A DNA stretch of 20,792 nucleotides from Pseudomonadota bacterium (GTDB taxonomy: Bacteria > Pseudomonadota > Alphaproteobacteria > Reyranellales > Reyranellaceae), in assembly GCA_023416135.1 (NCBI GenBank), contig JAEZIF010000190.1, positions 1-20,792 on the forward strand, given 5' to 3'. A model generated the notes under the pieces. It made no database searches, was not told the DNA's origin, and was given only the letters and a program-made list of their open reading frames with translations. Within the stretch, counting starts at the first letter, position 1. Each line of letters opens with the position of its first letter. The translations under genes were made by a program, and so were the position numbers. Below, in pieces: positions 1-9,800 of the stretch.

Positions 1-1058
1 GGCGTGCCGACCGGCAGCTCGTTCATCTCGTCGTCCATGACGTGTAGCTTGCCTAACAGCACGCGGCCGACCGTGCCCCTGTGCGCCAGCCACTCCGGCG
101 AATTGCAGGCGGTGAAGCCCAGCCCCTCGGTGGCGCCGTAATACTCGTGGATGATCGGACCCCACCAGTCGATCATCTGCTCCTTGACCTGGACCGGACA
201 GGGCGCGGCGGCGTGGATGGCGATCTCGAGTGAGCTCACGTCGTAGCGCTCCCTGGTCTCCTCGGGCAGCTTCAGCAGGCGCGAGAACATGGTCGGCACG
301 AGCTGGCTGTGGGTGACGCGGTATTTCTCTATGAGCTGCAGGTAATGCTCGGCGTCGAAGCGCTCCATGATGATGGCCGTGCCGCCTACGGCGATGGTGA
401 GGTTCACCGCGGCCTGCGGCGCCGAGTGATAGAGCGGCGCTGGCGAGAGATAGATCATGCCCTCGCGGTACTGCCAGAGCTTCACCAGGAAATCGAAGAT
501 CGGCAGCTTCTGCGACGGCGGCTGCTCGGGCAGGGGGCGCACGATGCCCTTGGGGCGACCGGTCGTGCCCGACGAGTACAGCATTGCCGTGCCCAGCATT
601 TCGTCGGGGATCGGCGTCGCGGGAAAGATCGCCGTCGCCTCGTCGAGATTGAGGACGCGCTTGCCGTCGCCCTTGCCGTCGACGATCAGGCAAAGCTCGA
701 TCTTCGGGCAAAGCGGCAGCGCCGCCAGCGCCACCTCGCACTTGGCCTCGGAGGTGATCAGCACCTTCGACTGGCTGTTGTTCAGGATGTAGGCGAGCTC
801 CTCGACCGTGAGGAAGGAATTCACGCAGGTGTAGTAGTGGCCTGCCCGTTCGCCCGCAGTGCAGCACTCCACGTAGCGCGCGTTGTTCTCCATGTAGATC
901 GAGTAGTGGTCGAGACGCGCGAGGCCGCGAGCGCGCAGCAGATGTGCCAACCGGTTGCTGCGCGCTTCGAGCTCTCCGTAGGTGATGGTCTCACCCGTGC
1001 CGGCCATGATGACGGCCGGATGCGCCGGCTGCGATTTCGCATATTCGCCCGGGTACAT
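1..1058 (-). CDS. AMP-dependent acyl-CoA synthetase (partial, C-terminus beyond left edge)
   Basis: ANL-superfamily adenylating enzyme, which activates a carboxylic acid (probably a fatty acid) with ATP and CoA. About 352 N-terminal residues are present; the C-terminal lid domain lies outside the window. Visible motifs are the P-loop-like YSSGTTGRPKG at about residues 161-171 and YYGATEG at about 306-312, both diagnostic of the family. The start ATG (revcomp of 1056-1058) is preceded by a strong GGGGAGG ribosome-binding site about 7 nt upstream, and the protein begins MYPGEYAKSQP. It is divergent from the M20 peptidase, with only 59 bp between the start codons, so the two probably share a promoter region. 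The substrate cannot be read from sequence; a medium/long-chain or aryl acid is possible. The family call is secure. Confidence 0.9.
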   Translation of the reverse strand, partial: MYPGEYAKSQPAHPAVIMAGTGETITYGELEARSNRLAHLLRARGLARLDHYSIYMENNARYVECCTAGERAGHYYTCVNSFLTVEELAYILNNSQSKVLITSEAKCEVALAALPLCPKIELCLIVDGKGDGKRVLNLDEATAIFPATPIPDEMLGTAMLYSSGTTGRPKGIVRPLPEQPPSQKLPIFDFLVKLWQYREGMIYLSPAPLYHSAPQAAVNLTIAVGGTAIIMERFDAEHYLQLIEKYRVTHSQLVPTMFSRLLKLPEETRERYDVSSLEIAIHAAAPCPVQVKEQMIDWWGPIIHEYYGATEGLGFTACNSPEWLAHRGTVGRVLLGKLHVMDDEMNELPVGT

Positions 1059-1117
1059 TTTCGTTTCCTCCCCAGCGACTATAGACGCCACTACGAGGCT
1101 GCGCCAAAGTCCCGTTC

Positions 1118-2398
<1,281 letters not shown>

Positions 2399-2427
2399 TC
2401 TGGGTTTTGGGGTGCGGCGACGGCTCG

Positions 2428-3291
2428 TCAGCGCAATCGCCGCACCGACGCAAAAAGCCCGAGAGCCACGCCGCCCAGCACGACGCTGATCCCGACGAGG
2501 CGCAATCCGCCGACCGGCTCGTCGACCAGGGCGGAGGCGAAGACCAGCGCCACGCACGGCACCAGCAGCGAGATCGGCCCGACCTTGGCGGCGGGGTAGG
2601 TGCGTAGCAGGGTGCCCCACAGCAGGTAGCCCAGCCACATCACCGGCACGACCGTGTAAAGGAGCACCAGCCAGCCCTTCCAGGTCGGCGCCAGGATCGG
2701 CGCCAACAGGTGCTCCGGCCCCTCGACCAGGAGTCCGGCCAGCGCCAGCGGCAGGGTCGGCAGCAGGCTCGCCCAGGCGGTGACGGCGAACATCGACACG
2801 CCGCGCGCCGAGCGGAAGACCAGGTTGCCGGCCGCCCAGCTCAGCGCCGACAGGAGCGCCAGCCCGATGGCGAGGATGCTGGCATTGCCCGTCACCGACC
2901 GGGCGATCAGCACGACGCCGACGCCGGCCACGACCAGGCCGAGCCACTGGCCCTTGGTCGCATGCTCGCGCAGGAACAGCGCGGCCAGCACCACCGTCAG
3001 CGGGCCCTGCAACTGCACCAGCACCGAGGTCAGGCCCGGAGGCAGGCCGGCCTGCATGGCGAAGAACAGGAACACGAACTGGCCGCCGAACATCAGCGTG
3101 CCGATGCCGACCAGCGTTGCCCACGAGACGGCGGGCCGCGGCACGAACAGCACCGGCAACGCTGCAAGGGCGAATCGCCAGGTGGCGAAGGTGAAGGGCT
3201 CGAATTCGTCGAGGCCGAAGCGAATGGCTGTGAAGTTGAAGCCCCACATCGCCACGATCAGCAACGCGGCGACGACATGAACCGGCTTCAA
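2428..3291 (-). CDS. eamA: EamA/DMT-superfamily transporter, O-acetylserine/cysteine exporter-like
   Basis: Inner-membrane drug/metabolite transporter of 287 aa with about ten hydrophobic helices arranged as two EamA repeats. Spans such as AALLIVAMWGFNFTAIRFGL (first helix) and the second-repeat WGTLLRTYPAAKVGPISLLVP closely resemble E. coli EamA (YdeD), a cysteine/O-acetylserine exporter as I recall that family. Translation starts at a TTG (3289-3291), only 4 nt after the leuD stop. There is no Shine-Dalgarno, so it probably relies on translational coupling to leuD. The next in-frame ATG is at codon 15, which would remove most of the first helix and is therefore less likely. In this operon context it may export an amino acid or a precursor; the substrate is inference and the symbol is tentative. 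Confidence 0.82.
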   Translation of the reverse strand: MKPVHVVAALLIVAMWGFNFTAIRFGLDEFEPFTFATWRFALAALPVLFVPRPAVSWATLVGIGTLMFGGQFVFLFFAMQAGLPPGLTSVLVQLQGPLTVVLAALFLREHATKGQWLGLVVAGVGVVLIARSVTGNASILAIGLALLSALSWAAGNLVFRSARGVSMFAVTAWASLLPTLPLALAGLLVEGPEHLLAPILAPTWKGWLVLLYTVVPVMWLGYLLWGTLLRTYPAAKVGPISLLVPCVALVFASALVDEPVGGLRLVGISVVLGGVALGLFASVRRLR

Positions 3292-3295
3292 GCGG

Positions 3296-3913
3296 TCACA
3301 GCCAGACCCACGGCCGGGCGTTCCTGTCGGTCGCCTGCCAGGCTTCGACCTTGTCCTTGTGGGTGAGCGTCTGCGCGATGTCGTCGAGCCCGTTCAGCAG
3401 GGCGTGCTGGCGTCGCGCATCGATCTTGAAAGGGATGACGCGGCCGGTCGGCGACACGACCTGGCAGTTCTCGAGATCGACCGTGACGCGGGCATTGCCC
3501 GGCGAGGCGCGCATCTCGTCGGCGAGCCGTTCCACCTCCTCGATTGGCAGCGCCACCGGCAAAAGGCCGTTCTGGAAGCAGTTGCTGTAGAAGATGTCGC
3601 CGTAGGACGGTGCGATGACCGCCTTCACGCCCATGCCGGCCAACGCCCACACCGCGCCCTCGCGGGACGAGCCGCAACCGAAATTCTCCTTCGCCAGGAT
3701 GATGGGCGCGCCGCGATACGGTTCCTGGTTGAACACGCAGTCGGGGTTTTCGCTGCCGTCCGGCTTGAAGCGGATCTGCTCGAAGCAGTAGGGGCCGAGT
3801 CCCTGGCGCCCGGTGTTGTTGACCAGCCGCTCGATGCGGATGACGAGGTCGGTGTCGACGTTCTAGCGCATCAGCGGAGCGGCGACGCCGGTGACTTTGG
3901 TGAACTTTTCCAT
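3296..3913 (-). pseudogene. leuD: 3-isopropylmalate dehydratase small subunit, interrupted by in-frame TAG at codon 17
   Basis: LeuD is the swivel-domain subunit of isopropylmalate isomerase, which converts 2- to 3-isopropylmalate in leucine synthesis together with LeuC. Reading from ATG 3913 gives MEKFTKVTGVAAPLMR, then TAG (3863-3865), then NVDTDLVIRIERLV and an uninterrupted full-length LeuD through KENFGCGSSRE, IAPSYGDIFYSNCFQNGLLP and the C-terminus. That is 205 codon positions before the stop, close to the usual ~200 aa. The ATG overlaps the leuC stop as TGATG, confirming the ancestral start. No frameshift is present; a single C-to-T change from CAG would create this TAG. The only plausible restart seen is GTG at 3736 (codon 60), which would delete the NVDTD region. 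It may be a true null allele, a readthrough case or a sequencing error. Confidence 0.85.
3863..3865 (-). other. In-frame amber codon inside leuD
   Basis: The plus strand reads CTA, so the leuD strand reads TAG at codon 17, between LMR and NVDTD. Both sides stay in the same frame and match LeuD, so this is a point event rather than an indel. The position just before NVDTD varies in the family (Ala in E. coli LeuD), so several amino acids could be tolerated there if the codon were read through. Confidence 0.95.
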
Positions 3914-5307
3914 CAGAGCTTCCTCACATCGGCGATCGCACCCTTGATAGCCGCCGCCGCGGCCATGGCCGGGCTGGCGAGATGGGTGCGGGCGCCGGGG
4001 CCTTGCCGGCCGACGAAGTTGCGATTGGATGTCGAGACGCTGCGCTGGCCCGGCGGCACCCGCTCACCGTTGGAGGCGATGCACATCGAACAGCCGGGCT
4101 CGCGCCATTCGAAGCCGGCTTCCTTGAAGATTCGATCGAGCCCCTCGGCCTCGGCTTCGCGCTTGACGCGCTCCGAGCCGGGAACGATCCAGGCATTCAC
4201 GTGCGCCGCCTTCTGACGACCCTTGGCGATGGCCGCGGCGGAGCGCAGGTCGGAGATGCGGCTGTTGGTGCAGGAGCCGATGAACACCCAGTCGACCCTG
4301 GTGCCCTCGATTGGCTTGCCCGGTTCCAGTCCCTGGTACTGCAGCGCTGCCGTCCAGGCCGCGCGCTTTTCCTCCGGTCCCTTGTCTGGATCGGGAATCG
4401 GCCGGTCGACGGCGATGACGTGCTCGGGGCTGGTGCCCCAGGTGATCTGCGGCGCCACCCGGGCCATGTCGATCGTGTGCTCGCGGTCGAAGTCGGCCTC
4501 GGGATCGGACGGCAGCGTGCGCCAGTGCGCCACGGCGCGGTCCCACATCGCGCCCTTGGGCGAGAAGTCGCGGCCGGCGAGGTATTCGTAGGTGACGTCG
4601 TCGGGCGCCACCATGCCGGTGCGCGCGCCCATCTCGATCGAGAGATTGCAGAGCGTGAGCCGGCCTTCGACCGTGAGGCCGCGCACCGCCGAGCCCGCGT
4701 ACTCGACCGCATGGCCGGTGCCGGCCGCGGTGCCGAGATCGCCGATCAGGTGCAGGATCATGTCCTTGGCCGTCACCCCTTCGGGGACCTTGCCCTCGAA
4801 CCGGACGCGAAAGCGCTTCGGCTTGCGTTGCACCATGGTCTGGGTCGCGAGCACGTGCTCCAGCTCCGACGAGCCGATGCCGAAGGCGAGTGAGCCCATG
4901 CCGCCATGGGTGCACGTATGGCTGTCGCCGCACACCAGCGTCGTGCCGGGTAGCGTCAGGCCCTGCTCGGGTCCGACGATATGGACGATGCCGTTGCCGT
5001 CCTTGCCGATGTCGAACAGGTGGATGCCGAACTTCTTCGTGTTCTCGCGCAAACCCTTCAGCAGCGGTGCACCAGGGGGAAACGTCTCCTCGGTACGTCC
5101 CGGCATGGTGGAGATCGCGGGGTCCGGCGTGGCGTAGACCAGCCGCGGCTGCGCGGGTGTGTAGCCCTTCTCGGTGACGTCGCGCAGCGCCCGTGCACCC
5201 GACAGGTCGTGCAGCAGCAGGCGATCGATGTGCAGCAGCACGAAGCCATTGCCGAGATCGGTGATGACGTGGCTGTCCCAGATCTTGTCGAACAGGGTCT
5301 TGCCCAT
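3913..5307 (-). CDS. leuC: 3-isopropylmalate dehydratase large subunit
   Basis: Aconitase-superfamily [4Fe-4S] subunit of isopropylmalate isomerase (leucine biosynthesis, cytoplasm), 464 aa, matching the ~466 aa of E. coli LeuC. The N-terminus MGKTLFDKIWDSHVI, the VCGDSHTCTHGGMGSLAFGIG segment, and the cluster-binding regions GSCTNSRISDLR and PGCSMCIASN (three Cys ligands) are all present. The conserved STSNRNFVGRQGPGARTHL stretch follows. The start at 5307 is set by an excellent GGAGGA site (revcomp of 5312-5318) 5-6 nt upstream. An in-frame GTG at 5406 would add 33 Arg-rich residues not expected in LeuC. It ends TGATG, overlapping the leuD start by one base, so the two subunits are translationally coupled. 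No leucine-rich attenuator peptide was recognised upstream. Confidence 0.95.
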   Translation of the reverse strand: MGKTLFDKIWDSHVITDLGNGFVLLHIDRLLLHDLSGARALRDVTEKGYTPAQPRLVYATPDPAISTMPGRTEETFPPGAPLLKGLRENTKKFGIHLFDIGKDGNGIVHIVGPEQGLTLPGTTLVCGDSHTCTHGGMGSLAFGIGSSELEHVLATQTMVQRKPKRFRVRFEGKVPEGVTAKDMILHLIGDLGTAAGTGHAVEYAGSAVRGLTVEGRLTLCNLSIEMGARTGMVAPDDVTYEYLAGRDFSPKGAMWDRAVAHWRTLPSDPEADFDREHTIDMARVAPQITWGTSPEHVIAVDRPIPDPDKGPEEKRAAWTAALQYQGLEPGKPIEGTRVDWVFIGSCTNSRISDLRSAAAIAKGRQKAAHVNAWIVPGSERVKREAEAEGLDRIFKEAGFEWREPGCSMCIASNGERVPPGQRSVSTSNRNFVGRQGPGARTHLASPAMAAAAAIKGAIADVRKL

Positions 5308-5684
5308 GGGGTTCCTCCGGAGGCGGATAACAGCATCCGCCATCGTCGGAAGGAAGGCGGTTAACGCAGGGCGGGGTCGCAGGACGAGGCGTCGGATCGG
5401 CGCCACCTATACCATCGTTCAATAGGCGCAGTGCGAAAGCGGTCCTAACAACCCCTGCCAGACCAAGGGGAGAGTGATCGTGAAGAGACTTCCGTTGCCA
5501 TCGCCGTCCTGGTCGCAGCCGACAAGTACACCGCCTGCGGCAAGAGCCGAGCCGTGAACCGTTCGATTCAGGCAAGCGCGAGAAAATCTCGCTTTCGCGG
5601 GTCGGGCGTGTGCCCGATTCTCGGCAGGCGGGGCACCAGCCGGGCGCCAGTGGCGCTGCGGCAGAACTTGTCATGAGGCCCGCC
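5308..5684. other. Intergenic region between leuC and the RND adaptor gene
   Basis: This 377-bp divergent spacer must hold the promoters of leuC (-) and the efflux operon (+). Visible items are a -10-like TATAGG on the minus strand (revcomp of 5406-5411) about 100 bp before leuC, and a short hairpin GCGAGA-AAA-TCTCGC at 5578-5592. There is also a well-placed ribosome-binding site with a very short reading frame at 5480. No convincing -35/-10 pair, riboswitch or regulator-binding palindrome longer than 6 bp per arm was recognised. Confidence 0.4.
5480..5557 (+). other. Possible degraded small lipoprotein/peptide gene
   Basis: GTG at 5480 lies about 7 nt after a good AGGGGAG site (5466-5472) and opens a 25-codon frame, VKRLPLPSPSWSQPTS and onward, which is unlike any family known to me. 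In the next frame the same DNA reads SVAIAVLVAADKYTAC, a signal-peptide-like stretch with a cysteine. One missing base near 5490 would therefore turn VKRL+SVAIAVLVA into a lipoprotein-like N-terminus. The downstream sequence in that frame is basic and uninformative. This is speculative: it could be a decayed entericidin-like gene, a leader peptide or chance. Confidence 0.2.
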
Positions 5685-6860
5685 ATGGCGACACTCCGTC
5701 CTGCCTCCCGATCGCGATGGATCGCCGTCGCCGCGTTGATGGTCGTGGTCATTGCGGCCGGTGCCGGCTGGTTCCTGTTCGGGCATCAGGCAAAGGCGCC
5801 GCAGTCCGCTGCTGCGCCGCCGCCGGCTCCGGCGGTGGGCGTACGGCTGGCGGCCATGAAGGGCGTCAGCCAGTCGTTCGAGTTCGTCGGCCGCATCAAG
5901 GCCCTCGAGAAGGTCGAGCTCCGTGCCCGCGTCGAAGGCTTCCTCGAGAAGGTGCTGTTCCGCGAGGGCCAGGACGTCAAGACGGGCGAGCTGCTCTATC
6001 AGATCGAGAAAGTGCAGTTCCAGGCCGCCCTCGACCAGGCCAAGGCCAACCTCGCCGTTGCCGAGGCGACCCTGACCAATGCCAAGCTCGAGTACGAGCG
6101 CAGCCTCGAGCTGTCCAAGCGCAACTTCAGCCCGCAGAGCGACGTCGACCAGAAGAAGGCCGCGCTCGATACCGCCGCGGGCCGGGTCATGCAGGTCAAG
6201 GCCGCGCTGACGCAGGCCCAGGTCAATCTCGACTACACCGACATCCGCGCGCCGATCGACGGACGCATCGGCCGGACCGCCTACACGGTCGGCAACCTCG
6301 TCGGGCCGGCGAGCGGCGTGCTCGCCACCATCGTGAGCCAGGATCCGATCTACGTGCTTTTCCCGGTGAGCGTGCGCGACCTCGAGGCGATCCGCGCGGC
6401 GCGGCGCAAGGAGGATGGCGGCATGGCCAAGATCGACATTCGCGTGCGCCTGCCCGACGGCCAGGAGTATCCGCATCGCGGCGTCTGGAACTTCACCGAT
6501 CCGCAGGTCGATCCGCAGACCGATTCCCTGATCATGCGGGCGACCATGCCCAATCCCGACCGCATCCTGTCGGATGGGCAGTTCGTGACCGCAATCATCC
6601 GCGAGCGCCAGGAATTGCCGCGCCTTGTGGTGCCGCAGTCGGCGCTGCAGGTCGACCAATCCGGCTACTACGTGCTGGTCGTCGACGACCAGCGCAAGGT
6701 CGAGCAACGGCGCGTGCAGACCGGCCCCGACCGCGGCACCGACATCGTCATCAACTCGGGCGTGAAGGAAGGCGACAAGGTCATCGTCGACGGCATCCAG
6801 AAAGTGCGCCCCGGCCAGGTCGTGCAGGACACGGTACTGCAGGCGGCGACGGGTGGTTAG
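5685..6860 (+). CDS. RND efflux periplasmic adaptor (HlyD/AcrA-type membrane fusion protein)
   Basis: Periplasmic adaptor of a tripartite efflux pump, about 391 aa. An N-terminal membrane anchor (about residues 12-31, hydrophobic, no lipobox cysteine) is followed by a barrel/lipoyl half containing VGRIKALEKVELRARVEG. An alpha-hairpin coiled coil follows (about residues 108-180, rich in A/K/E/L around QAALDQAKANLAVAEATL). The second lipoyl half YTDIRAPIDGRIGR is the family signature, then come the beta-barrel and membrane-proximal domains ending near VIVDGIQKVRPGQ. ATG 5685 is preferred because GAGG lies 5 nt upstream; ATG 5673 is the alternative. The pump gene follows after 14 bp, so the two form an operon. 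The substrate is unknown. Confidence 0.92.
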   Translation: MATLRPASRSRWIAVAALMVVVIAAGAGWFLFGHQAKAPQSAAAPPPAPAVGVRLAAMKGVSQSFEFVGRIKALEKVELRARVEGFLEKVLFREGQDVKTGELLYQIEKVQFQAALDQAKANLAVAEATLTNAKLEYERSLELSKRNFSPQSDVDQKKAALDTAAGRVMQVKAALTQAQVNLDYTDIRAPIDGRIGRTAYTVGNLVGPASGVLATIVSQDPIYVLFPVSVRDLEAIRAARRKEDGGMAKIDIRVRLPDGQEYPHRGVWNFTDPQVDPQTDSLIMRATMPNPDRILSDGQFVTAIIRERQELPRLVVPQSALQVDQSGYYVLVVDDQRKVEQRRVQTGPDRGTDIVINSGVKEGDKVIVDGIQKVRPGQVVQDTVLQAATGG

Positions 6861-6874
6861 AGGGGAGACACACC

Positions 6875-9800
6875 ATGATCTCCGGCATCTTCATCGACCG
6901 TCCGCGGCTCGCCTTCGTCGTCTCGATCGTCATCTCGCTGGCCGGCCTCATCGCCATCTTCCAGATCCCGGTGGCGCAGTTCCCCGACATCGTGCCGCCG
7001 CAGGTCTCGCTCACCGCGGCCTATCCCGGTGCCGACGCCGAGGTCGTCGAGACCACGGTGGCGCAGCCCATCGAGCAGCAGATCGTCGGTGTCGACAATG
7101 CATTGTACTACCAGTCGGCCAGTGCCGCCGACGGTAGCTACAACCTCACCGTCACGTTCGCGCTCGGCACCGATCCCGACATCAACACGGTGAACGTCCA
7201 GAACCGGGCGCAGCTCGCCACGCCGCTGCTGCCGCAGGAGGTGCAGCGCCAGGGCCTCGTCATCCGCAAGAAGTCGGCGGCGCTCCTGCAGGTGATCACC
7301 CTCTATTCGCCAAAGAACAGCTACGACGCGCTTTATCTCAACAACTACGCCACGATCAACGTGATCGACCAGCTGGCGAAGGTGCGCGGCGTCGGCCAGG
7401 CGAGCCTGTTCGGCGCGCTCGACTATTCGCTGCGCCTGTGGCTCGACACCGACCGCCTCACCGCCTTCAGCCTCACGCCGACCGATGTGGTGACGGCGGT
7501 GCAGAACCAGAACATCCAGGCCGCGCTCGGCCGCATCGGCGCCGCGCCGTCGCCGGACGCGCAACAGTTCCAGCTCACCATCAAGACCCAAGGGCGCCTG
7601 ACGCGACCCGACCAGTTCGACAATATCGTGATCCGCGCCAATCCCGACGGTTCGGTCGTGCGGGTCAAGGATGTCGCCCGTGCCGATCTCGGCGCCAAGA
7701 GCCAGGAGCGCTACAGTCGCTTCAACGGTGCGCCGTCGGCAACGATCGGCATCTTCCAGTCGCCCGGCGCCAATGCCGTCGAGGTGGCGACCAATGTCCG
7801 CAAGGTGCTGGACGAGCTGAAGCAGCGCTTCCCCGAGGATCTCGAATACCAGGTGTTCTGGGATTCCACGGTGTTCGTCACCTCGACCATCGATGAGGTC
7901 ATCCATACGCTCGTCATCGCCTTCGTGCTGGTGGCGATCGTCGTTTTCCTGTTCCTGGGCAAGTTCCGCACGACGCTCATCCCGCTGGTCGCCGTGCCGG
8001 TGTCGATCATCGGCACCTTCGCGGTCATGCTGCTGATCGGCTACTCCGCCAACACCGTCTCGCTGCTCGCCCTGGTGCTGGCGATCGGCATCGTGGTCGA
8101 CGACGCCATCGTCGTCATCGAGAACGTCGAGCGCGTCATCGAGGAGAACCCGGACCTCACCGTTCCCGAGGCGACCAAGAAGGCGATGGGCGAGATCACC
8201 GCGCCCATCATCGCCATCACCCTGGTGTTGTTGTCGGTGTTCGTGCCGATCGCGTTCATTCCCGGCATCAGCGGTCAGCTCTTCCGCCAGTTCGCCGTGG
8301 CGGTGTCGACGGCGATGCTGATCTCGGCCGTCAACGCCTTGACGCTGAGCCCGGCGCTCTGCGCCGTCCTGCTGAAGCGCGACGATCATCGCCGTGGCGG
8401 CCTCCTGCAAAGAGGGATGCACCATGTGCTCGGCGCCATCGATTGGGTGCGCGACGGCTATGTCTCGATCGTGCGCCGGCTGGTGCGTCTCGCTGTGTTC
8501 GGCGTCGTCGCGGTCGTGGTGTGCGCGGCGGCTGCCTGGGGGGTGTTCCGCATCGCCCCGCAGGGCTTCCTGCCGACGGAGGACCAGGGAGCGTTCTTCG
8601 TCGCCATGCGCCTGCCCGAGGGCGCCGCGCTCCGGCGCACGGCCGACCTCGTCAAGGAGGTTGAGGGCATCATCCGGCCGATCCCCGGCGTGCAGGGCGT
8701 GGTGTCGGTGGTCGGCCTGAATTTCATCGATTACGTCGTCTCGTCCAACAGCGCCTTCTTCGTCGTGCGCCTGAAGCCCTACGGCGAGCGCGCCGACGCG
8801 AGCCAGTCGGCCGACGCCATCATCACTGCCTTGCGTCCCAGGCTCGCCGCCATCCAGGGCGCCATCGCCTTTCCTTTCAACCTGCCGCCCATCCTGGGCC
8901 TCGGCAGCACCGGCGGCTTCCAATACGCGCTGCAGGCGCTGCAGGGGCAGTCGCCGAACGATCTCGCCGCCGTGACCCGCGCCCTCACCGTGGCGGCCAA
9001 CCAGCGGCCCGAGCTCGCCGGCGTCTTCACCACCTTCGCCGCCGACACCCCGCAGGTCTATCTCGACATCGACCGCGACAAGGCGCAGGTACTGGGCGTC
9101 AAGGTGAGCGACGTCTTCACCGCCCTGCAGGCGACGCTCGGCGGCTACTACGTCAACGACTTCAATCTGTTCGGTCGCACCTGGCAGGTGAACATCGAAT
9201 CGGAGGACCGCTTCCGCGACACGGTCGACGACATCTATCGCGTCTATGTCCGCAACAGCGCCGGCGCCATGGTGCCGGTGCGCTCGCTCGCCCAAGCCAA
9301 GCTCGTGCTCGGACCGCAGGTCGTCATCCGCTACAACGGCTTCCGCGCCGCCATCATCAACGGCGCCCCCAAACCCGGCTTCAGCTCGGGCCAGACGCTC
9401 GCCGCCATGGAGCAACTGTCGGCGACGACTCTGCCCTCCGGCTACGGCTTCGAATGGACCGGCACGGCGCTGCAGGAAAAGCTGGCGGCCGGCCAGACCG
9501 GCATCGTGCTGGGACTGGCCGTGCTGTTCGCCTATCTCTTCCTGGTGGCGCTCTACGAGAGCTGGAACATCCCGTTGCCGGTGCTGCTGTCGGTCACCGT
9601 CGGCGTGCTGGGGGCCATCGCCTTCGTCTGGTGGCTGGGGCTTGCCTTCGACGTCTACGCCCAGATCGGCCTGGTCGTGCTGGTGGCCCTCGCCGCCAAG
9701 AACGGCATCCTGATCGTCGAGTTCGCCGTCGAACAGCGGCGGCACGGCCGCGAGCTTCTGGACTCGGCGGTCGAGGGTGCGCGGCTCCGCTTCCGGCCGG

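Noticed and set aside
3982..4893. Plus-strand open frame antisense to leuC
   Set aside because: leuC on the minus strand has full-length conserved sequence and iron-sulfur motifs; the plus frame shows only biased composition.
5308..5406. N-terminal extension of LeuC by 33 residues from a GTG at 5406
   Set aside because: LeuC proteins begin near MGKTLFDKIW, and the strongest ribosome-binding site is directly before ATG 5307. The extension is Arg-rich and not LeuC-like.
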